A DNA stretch of 64,000 nucleotides, taken from positions 1 through 64,000 of the forward strand of contig JAJTUP010000039.1 of assembly GCA_021399435.1 (NCBI GenBank), read 5' to 3'. The notes below the pieces were generated by a model, which had not been told where the DNA came from, did not search any database, and worked only from the letters and a program-made list of their open reading frames with translations. The position numbers and the translations under genes were made by a program. Positions 55,626-64,000 of the stretch are shown here, piece by piece (the first letter of the stretch is position 1; each line of letters begins with the position of its first letter). The DNA comes from Diaporthe sp. PMI_573. Taxonomy: Eukaryota; Ascomycota; Sordariomycetes; Diaporthales; Diaporthaceae.

Positions 55626-58600
55626 TCAGTGATGCCCAAGCTGCAATAGCGCATCGGTCAGCGCAGACTGCACATCAACGATCTACAAGCAAGCTGTTAG
55701 TGACATCGTTGCAGCATGGTATCCCATCCGTGATTGGAGTGTGCTTACCAATGACGGCGACATGATAGAGAAGTGATTTCCCGGGATGCACCGTGCAGTC
55801 ACACCCCTTCGGGTGAGTTTATCCCACCCGGCAGCACCGAAATCCTTTCTCTTCCCCAGGAGCCAGTCCCTCGCCTCCCCAGCTATCTCATCACCACTCA
55901 TCACCGCATCTCGCCGGCTCTTGTCCACAACGCCCTCGAGGACGCTGTCCCGGGCCCACACGGCAACCACCTTCCCCAGCGCCGCCGAGGCTGGTATCTC
56001 CTGCGGCGTATAGTGCTCCAGCGCGCGCACGCTGGCCAGGAAGTGCCGCCTCGTCGGCGCCGACACGGTGCTCTTCCCGTCGATGCCGGAAAATAGCCCC
56101 GCCTTGTCGAGGACGTCGAGGGTCGGCGCGGGGAGGGGCGGCAGCGTCCGCGGGCAAGGGCTGTCGATCAACCCGAGAAGGTCGACCGTCTCGCCTGCGG
56201 CCAGGAGCTGGCGTGCCGCCTCGTACGCGAGGATGCCGCCCATGGACCAGCCTGCGATCAGGTACGGCCCGGAGGGCTGCAGATTGCGTACGGTCCGGAG
56301 CATGACGGCTGCGACCTCCGGCAGGCTTAGGTCGTAGGCGTCTGGGTCTGAGATGAAGGGCGAGCTGAGCGCGTATACCGGGAGTGAGGATGTGGTCGTC
56401 ACCGGGGGTAGGTTAATGTAGGACAGGGCGGAACCTGAGCCGTCTGGTAGGAGGAACAGAGCTTGGCCGTCAGGACGTGGTGTGCCTTGGATCAGGATTG
56501 GCTTGCTTTCATACCGTGGTTCTAGCATTTCGGTCGCCAGGCCTTTGCACAGCGGTGCTGGCTCCTTTTGAGGCTCTGGGCTGTCCTCGAAGTCTTCCGA
56601 TGCAACCGACGTCAGCGGGGATTGCTTGGGGGAGTTGAGGGTAGCGTCGACGTCGCTCGGAGTTGGATGGTCGTTGAAGAACGAGGACGGGAGGCTTATT
56701 CCGACCTCTTGCCTGAACATGGCCAAGACGGTGATGGTGAGGAGCGAGTCGAGACCCAGCTCGGAGAACTTTGTCCATGGCGAGATCTCTGAACGGTTGA
56801 CGCCAACCTCTCTGGCTATGATCGACATGAGGAGTTCAGCAGAGTCCGAGGACCCGCCGCTCCTGCTACCCACGTCAATCGCGCTATCGGCCACGGAAGA
56901 CCTGGAGCATGAAGAGACAGAGGTCGATGTTCTGAGCCTGCTGACGGCGGCTGGAAGAAACGACCTCGACCTCGCTCTGCTTGAGCATGACGTGTCCCTC
57001 GGCCTGCAGGGTCGGGCGACTTCTGGCTCGACAGGGCTCTTGGCTTCAAGTTGGCCCTGGAAGTATACCTTGAGCTCCCCGACTGTTGAAAATTGGGTGA
57101 ACAAGGAGCTAGCAAGATCCATGCCGGTGAGCTTCCGCAGTTGCTCGAGGATCGTTATGGTGAGCAAAGAATCGATCCCGAGATTCGACCACTCAGTCGA
57201 GGAATCAGAAACATCGATCGCCTCTAGACCTGCCGCCTCAGTTATGACGCCAAGAACGTCTACAAAGCCAACGTGAGGCTTGTGGGTCTCAAGGGGAGGG
57301 AACGGAGTTGTGCCTAGAGAGCGCGCAGTATTCACCCGACTCAGTGGAGCAGCTGATGGCGACCTGGACAGAGCCGGCGGAGTGGGTGGCGTCGAGGGCG
57401 ATAGCTTGCTGGGTAAAGCGTGGCCCAGGAGGTTGTAAAGAAGGGGCCTCCTCATCTGCTTGAACTTGAGTCCCATGCATAGCGCAACCACGGTGTTGCC
57501 GCTGTAGACATAGACATCACCGGACCACACTCCTGGCTGTGTCTCGGAAGGCTGCATACAGACGTAGCAGGCATAAATCTCCTGATCCGACAGGCGGCGC
57601 AGGATGCGCATGCTTTGCCAGCCATGAGAGATATATACATCGTCCTGTCCAGAGGGCGGGTTGACATTGAGCGAGAAGCCCCCAAGCTGGGCCAGACAGT
57701 CGATCCAAAACGGGTTGTGAACAAAGTTCTCCGGTTCAGCCGGCGTGTCGAAGCAAAGCCTAGCGCATGACTCTGGGCGATCGGAGCTCAAGAGCAGGTC
57801 TTCCATTCCAAAGTAACGAGGTGAATAATCGACCACTGTTTTGAACAACTTGTACACCATCTTCTTCTTCAGCTTGTGTACATCACCTTCCGGCTCCTTG
57901 CGGCGGAGCATCTCAGCTCGGTCTTGAATCAGGTAGAGATTCTTGTTGGCCTCAGAGAATGCCGCTGCCTTGGAGGTGAGGTGAACGACACACCGCGCGT
58001 TCTGGCGATATGTCTCCTCGTCGTCATATGAAGTGCTGAAAACAAGTTCCACTGGACTAGATGGAGAGTGTTGCGTGGCTGTGACCAACAAAACTTGTCG
58101 TTGGTCGACATCGGTCGAGACAACACAGGGGCTGAAGATCTCCATGTCCGACAGGTCCATGGGAGGAACATCGTCGGCACCGAGGGTAGCATCGCGCCTC
58201 TGGAAGATATATAGGGCACACGAGAACGCCATTGAAGCGTAAACCGAGCTGGGGCATAGGCTTATGCCGCCCACGGCGTGACCGTGGACCATGCCAGCAA
58301 GCTCGGGCCTGTTCAGGTCGCTCAAGAACTTGACTGATGCTTCCGACGCGCCGAAGTTTTCTTCCTCGATTTCTTGCCAGCATGGTGACGAGAATCGGGG
58401 GGCTTGTTTGGCAGCAGCGGCCTCCACTGGAGCAGCCACGCTGTCTTTGCGGCTGGTGTAGTCCAGCCAATAGTTCTTCAAGTCGAAGGCATAGTGTGGG
58501 AGACTGACGACAGACAAGTTGTGCTTGTAGTCCCGGTGGAACCCGGCCCAGTTGACGTTGACACCCCGGGAATAAAGTGTGGCCAGGGTAGATGAAATGG

Positions 58601-61600
58601 CCTCCCAGATCCCCTTCTTGTTGTCAAGCGTAGATAATGCATTCGCTGCTGCGGCTCCAAGAGACTGCCTCGCCAGAGACACGCAGGTAGAGCCCGGGCC
58701 CATCTCCAACCACAGAGTGTTTTGATCCACTTTTTGTGACGTCTGACAAGCTGTTACTGCCTGAGAAAACAGAACCGGCTCTCTGGCCTGTCGTGCAAGA
58801 TAGAGAGAGTTGAAAATGCCGTCTTGTTCGACAATGGACCCAAGGTGACTCGATGCAATGGGTATTCTCGGCTTCACAAAGTTGACACCCGCAGTGCTGT
58901 TCTCATATGCATCCAGAATAGGGTCCAGTTGTGCCGAATGGAAAGCGTAGGGAACATCCAGCAAGACGGCTGTGACACCCGCGGCCTGCTGCTGCTGCAT
59001 GAACACCTGCAGGTCTTCTTCCGACCCAGCAACGACCGTGGCCGTGGGACCATTGATGCAAGTAATCTCGAGCGACGCCAAACCGGCCGTCTCCAGAGCT
59101 CTCCTGACATCCTCGGCCGACATTCGCAGCGACAGCATCTTATGCGTCCCGCGCGAGCACATCTCCTGCATGAGCGACGCCCTCTTGGCAACGAGGAAGA
59201 CCACGTCCGCCGCGGAGATGACACCCGCAGCGTACAGTGCGGCGTACTCGCCGAGGCTGTGACCAATGACGAGGCTCGGCTCGACTCCCCAAGATTTCCA
59301 GAGCCGCACCATCGCAACCTCGAGTAGGGCCATGCAGAGCTGGCTCTCCAGTGGTGAGGGGTCTGAGGCAGTTTGCTCTCCGAGGAGGGGTGGCAAAATG
59401 GATGGGAGGGCTTGGGCAGCACATAAGGCATCGAGTTCGCCAATTATGCGACTGAATGATGGAGAGCTGCGGTATAGCACCTTTGCGGTGCCGACGATGC
59501 TGCTGCCCTGACCTGGGAAGGCGAACACAACGGATGGTGATTTCTGGGACGAGGTGGCTGCCGGATTAGGGTCATTCTCTGCGCCGTCTTTTTTAAGTTT
59601 GGTGACCAGTTCTTCAGCGGATTTGACAGCGTAGGCCTTTCTCAGAGGGTGATGCAGTCTCCTGGCGGTGCTCGTATACGCAACGTCTGCCAATGAGACG
59701 GATGAAGTAGATGCTGCCATAAAGTCCCGGAGGCGCTCTATGTTGCCTCGGAGCGATGTGAGTGTCTTGGCAGATACTGTGACGACGTGAGAGGTACGTT
59801 GGTCTTTCACACCCTCGAGTGAGTTGTCTCCAGCAGTCCAAGGGGCATCTTCAAGAACGATGCTAGTGTTCCCACCAGCAGCGCTGAAGTTGTTGACCAT
59901 GAGCTTCCTGGTCTTTCCCTCCTGACGTAGGAATGGGGATAGTGTTGCGATCCGGTATTTGTCCGAGAACGGCGGTAACTTCGGGTTGATCTCGCCCTTG
60001 ACGCCGACATGTGGTAGGAACATGTTCCGTTGAAGCATCATGATACTCTTGATCAGAGATGACACTCCCGCTGCTGCTTCTCCATGGCCAATGTTAGGTT
60101 TTATAGATCCTATCACGAGGGGCTGCGACCGTGGTGTCTTGCAGAGGGCGTTGTAGACAGACGTAGACTCGGCGCCATCCCCAGCCTGGGTACCCGTGCC
60201 GTGACATTCCACATAGTCGACCTCGGCAGGAACAAAGCCGCCTTGAGAAAGCACGTTCGTGTACAATCGCTCCTGGGTTTCGACGTGTGGGTGTGTGATG
60301 GACACTGCCTTGGCTGAGTGATTTGTCGCTGAAGACCTGATGACAGCAAGGATAGGGTCGCGGTTGGCCACGGCATCTGAGAGCCGCTTGAGCACGACGA
60401 CCCCAACACCCTCTCCTCGGCAGTACCCATCGGCGCCGCTGTCGAAGGTCTTGCATGACCCTGTCTTGGAGAGGAAGCTGCCTCTGCTCAGGCCATCGTA
60501 CATGTTGCAGCCAGTGAGGATGTTAGACCCTCCTGCAACGGCCATATTTGTCTCGCCTGACTGCAGGGAGTTGCATGCGAGCTGGATGGCGAGAAGACTG
60601 GAGGAGCAGGCGCTGTCCACGCTGTAGGAGGGGCCGTCCCACTTGAAATGATAGTTGACGCGACCCGCGCTGAAAGCCCGGATGCCACCAGTCACATAGT
60701 ACATGTCGACGTTCTCGGCGGCATTGTACTCTTTCCAGTCATCGATGGTCTGTCCAAAGAAAGTTCCCACTTTGGTGTCTCGTTCTTCCTCACGTGGGGC
60801 CTGTGTGTACCCGGCCATCTCAAGAGCCTCGTAGGTAGACATGAGCAGAAGCCTCTGACCGGGATCGGTGGACGCCGCCTCTCGAGGTGACATGTTGAAC
60901 AAGCGGGCGTCGAACATTCCCGGCCTGTCGATGAAACACCCATATGGGGATGTTGATGACATGTCGGAAGCATCTTCATTGTGCGCTCCGATATCGAAGC
61001 GGTCGCTGGGTATCTGGCGGCAGAGATCCACACCATTCTCAAGGACTGTCCAGAACTCGTCAAGGGAGTCGGCACCGGGGAACCTTCCGGACATGCCGAC
61101 GATCGCAACGCCTTCGCATGATGAGGTAGTATTTCTCTGATATGACTTTGGGGGTTGGGAAAGAGAATTAGACTTAAGCAGGTTGCTGTGAGTCGCTCCA
61201 AGATGGGACTCGAGACGCCGGTGCAGGCCCGCTGCTATTATTGGCACAAGTTGAATAGTATGTGTGTCATCCAAGGATTTCCTGCAGGCGTCAAGCAGCT
61301 GGCTCTCTTGGATTTTGTTCTGGAAAACATCGTCGATTATTTGTGGCACCAGGTCGTGAAATGTTTGTCCCATCATAGGAGCTCCAGAACTTGAAGAAAG
61401 CAAAGGGACTCTGAGTCGGAAACTTGAATCTGTGACCTTGACATCGGTGTACAACAGCCCATCCTGCGAAGATATGCAGGAAAGATGCTGTGCGTGGAAT
61501 GGAGCAGCAATGTGAAGAGGGATGACCGGCTGCTGACGGCCACGACTTTGAAATGCTTCCGAGGAGAAGAGAAGGTCCAAAGTGGACGGAGCCCCGCTGA

Positions 61601-62366
61601 CTGTGCACGATGTCGAAGTCACAGCGCTGATATATGCTGCTTTTAATGGTGGGATATTCTAGACAGAGCCGAACTTAGTTAACTGGTTCACCAATGGACA
61701 CAGATGGGTAGGTATCGCAGGGCCTTACATTTGTCGAGTTGAATTGTCTCAAGACATCGTTGACTTCGTTTTCTGTCAGCCCGCTGACAACCCTTGTCCA
61801 GCTTTTGTCACTCGTCTCTATTGTTTCTGCGCGTTTGTAGGCCTCGAGTCCCAGCCTGACTGCGAGGTGTATTGTTGTGGGAGAAAGCTGAAGGACCTGG
61901 ACCAAGGATTGCGAGCAAGCAGCCACGGCAGCGGGCAGAAGGCCAGTACACCACCCCACGGTCACGGAGTTATGCAGGCATTCCGGGTCGTCTTCCAGGT
62001 TCCTGTTCCCATACAGTTAGTTGATGAATTCACCCATCTGAATGCGCGATGCACGTACAATACAAGATGCCCGAGCTGTGCAACACACAAAAGAAGCGTT
62101 TGCACAACCACATCCGGACATTGTCGCTGTGAAGATTGCTCGGCCAATGTCAAAAACGAGTCGAAATAAAACCTCGTCTTCTCAGAACCGCTGCAAAGCT
62201 CCTCAAGACTTTGGCGCACAGCGTCAATAGAAACTCTGAGAAAATGCTGGATATAGATAGAAGATGGAGCCCGCTTGTAGAGCGTTTGTATGGCCGGGAG
62301 CACGCTCTCTGTCTGGTCCCCGAAGAGGATGACGCGCTGGGGCTGGGATGACAGTTCCATAGTCAT
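55626..62366 (-). CDS. Non-reducing polyketide synthase, SAT-KS-MAT-PT-ACP-ACP-TE
   Basis: Four exons (62,366-62,059; 62,002-61,729; 61,658-55,749; 55,682-55,626) join to 2182 residues. SAT domain: FGDQTE near the start, catalytic Cys121 in GWCTG, His249 in PFHAQH. KS: Cys545 in VDSACSSS, His680 in ECHGTGT, His719 in NIGHGE. MAT: Ser995 in GHSLGEY. Product template: His1321 in HGHAVGG and Asp1514 in NPFWID. Two ACPs: Ser1691 in LGIDSL and Ser1832 in LGLDSL. Thioesterase: Ser1999 in GWSMGG, Asp2026, His2156 in GNHFS. No ketoreductase, dehydratase, enoylreductase or methyltransferase is present. It should make an aromatic polyketide by iterative malonyl condensation, regioselective cyclisation in PT and release by the TE. 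The domain order is that of pigment-type synthases, but the product cannot be named. Intron 3 shortens the apparent C-terminus and supplies the last 18 residues. Confidence 0.95.
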
Positions 62367-64000
62367 GTCAGGAACACTTGGCCGGCGATGTGTTCTGGCG
62401 ATGTAGTCTAGTTGATGCTGATCTTCTTGCATTCTACGAAGGGATTGCACTTGGTAGATATGCTATGAACAACATGATAGTCTTTCTCACTACCGACATG
62501 GGTTTAGTCAAAGTGGGCACTCGAAAGCAGGCACAGGTACAGGGTATGGGTTGATACGAGGTAAGGCTGTGAGACCTGTAGCCTTGCCAACGGCCATCAG
62601 CTACCTTGTGCAGCGAGGGAACCCCTGCTCAAAGACCGTTGGCGTCCTATTTCTTGTCATCTGGCAGACATGAGACTGGTTTCAATTTTGGGATGAAATG
62701 GTCTTGGAATGACCGTGTCAGAAAACGGTGTAACAGTGGAGCTCGACTTTACCCATCTCCTATATGAGAACGCCGCAATCCAATATAGCGATCTGATGGA
62801 CCTTGCGTTGATGCTGTGATCCTGTGGGCCTTCTGGGTGATCCTATAGTACACATATTATTAGTCTTGATTTACTACACGAGACAAATGCATCGGTTTAG
62901 ACAGGGTTTATGTCCCGGGATCATTCTGAACACTTCTACTGGCCCGCAAGTGGTTCTTTTTTATGTCAATCGTGAAGGCGTGCAAATCTGCACATAGCAG
63001 CTTGGCCCCCAGGGACGAAGATGTCAATTGCCCCCACAGCAGTTGAGGCGCGGCTAATTCATCCAATTTTCGCCCGACTAGTGCCGTCTCAAAGCTTGCT
63101 TGACAGATGTAAGATGCTCGTTCGGTCGGTGTCATCTTATTTATGCTTGCCAAGACTTCTTCGGACAACCCAGTCTCAGCAGGGTTATCATTGTTTTCTG
63201 TGGCGGGAGCAATGATTCAGTGTCCACCAATACGAAAACGACAAACTGGGCCCAGTTCGGCCGAGACCTTGTAGGGTCCAACCACCAGAACCATTGATCC
63301 TGCCACCCCCCTGCAGGTAAAATCCTCTCGTACCACTAAGTTAGGGAAAGGCGATCCGATCTTCTCAGCAACATCTCAGAGGCAGCTTTTTCACTCCCAG
63401 TCAGGGCTTCTAATTGAATCACTCCTTAGCGAACGATCGAATTTAGAAACAGTTAGCTATAGCAAAGGGATTAGTACAAGAAAGAGGCTGGTAGGTTATC
63501 CCTAAGTTCTCAGAGGTCTAAAATGGTGCTTTTAATGTTCCTTGAAATTTAAGAGGATATGTTGTGCATGTAATCGGAGAGCCTGATGGGTATGCTAACT
63601 GAAAGTAGTAACCGTATCCACTTGCGAGAGAACTTTATCTGTAGGGGAGTGCAAAGTCCACGGTCTCATCCAACCACATGCAAGCAACGACATGGGCGCT
63701 ACCACATGCAGGGGCCGGGTGACATCCGCTGATGCTACGGAGAGCCCGACGGGGAGCTGCTCGGGAAGATCCACCTTGACTAGCTCGAGATGTCTCGGGG
63801 AAAATAATTTGAGAGGGTGTGATCAGAGGTGTAGACTGTTAAGCTTAAGTCGTCTCAAAACAAAAGACGAAACGACTGGGCTGACACTCCTTGGTGGATA
63901 TCTCTCTGAGTTAGGCAATTCGGCGCTCGTAATCACTTGCAGCGCTGATCAGAACTGCTCGTGGTGCGACGAGATCATTCCAACCCCCTCTAAATCTAGG
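62367..64000. other. Upstream region of the PKS, no supportable gene
   Basis: The first few hundred bases should hold the PKS promoter. Open frames at 62,908-63,168 (minus, no ATG) and 63,021-63,297 (plus, overlapping) lack recognisable content. I see no rRNA or tRNA and no transposon here. A gene starting beyond 64,000 cannot be excluded. Confidence 0.45.

Noticed and set aside
62908..63168. 86-codon minus-strand frame upstream of the PKS
   Set aside because: It begins at TTG, no in-frame ATG gives a reasonable protein, and no family is recognised.
63290..63700. Possible rRNA-like or tRNA-like segment (CTCTCGTACCACTAAGTT and similar)
   Set aside because: The resemblance to 28S rRNA is limited to a few bases and does not continue; no tRNA-like fold was seen.

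Overview
The window looks like a chromosome segment of a filamentous ascomycete (Pezizomycotina). The protein-coding half has short GT-AG introns, HET-domain genes, a non-reducing polyketide synthase and other families typical of these fungi. The other half is AT-rich and full of transposon copies damaged in the pattern of repeat-induced point mutation (RIP: CpA to TpA on both strands, with Gln and Trp codons turned into stops). I cannot name the species.

Region 1-21.3 kb is a RIP-degraded transposon block. From 1 to 7.6 kb lie two nested copies of one Ty3/Gypsy family with 151-bp LTRs, both pointing left. From 8.1 to 9.3 kb is a plus-strand coding relic. From 9.8 to 11.0 kb is a truncated copy of a second Gypsy family. 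From 12,242 to 20,048 is a full-length copy of that second family: a chromodomain-bearing chromovirus with 194-bp LTRs and a perfect 5-bp target-site duplication. It carries an opposite-strand coding relic related to the one at 8.1-9.3 kb. From 20.1 to 20.7 kb are an inverted LTR copy and the tail of a pogo-type transposase.

Region 21.7-31 kb holds a metallo-beta-lactamase-like protein, a flavin-containing monooxygenase broken by a frameshift and an amber codon, and two genes I do not recognise.

Region 32-40.4 kb reads as a small catabolic cluster for a sugar, polyol or hydroaromatic acid: MFS sugar porter (+), SMP-30/gluconolactonase (-), short-chain dehydrogenase (+) and a xylose-isomerase-like TIM barrel (-). 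Uptake, oxidation to a lactone, lactone opening and isomerisation or dehydration fit together, but the substrate is not determined. All four models splice in frame.

Region 41.2-43.5 kb encodes a secreted multicopper oxidase (laccase type) with 13 uninterrupted collagen-like Gly-Pro-Ser/Pro triplets between its secretion signal and its catalytic domains. This is the most unusual protein here.

Region 44.8-55 kb contains two head-to-head HET-domain genes, a MYND zinc-finger gene, a flavin-reductase-like gene and an F-box-like gene. Region 55.6-62.4 kb is one four-exon non-reducing PKS (SAT-KS-MAT-PT-ACP-ACP-TE, about 2182 residues) with all expected catalytic residues visible. No obvious tailoring gene lies next to it inside the window. 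The last 1.6 kb has no gene I can support.
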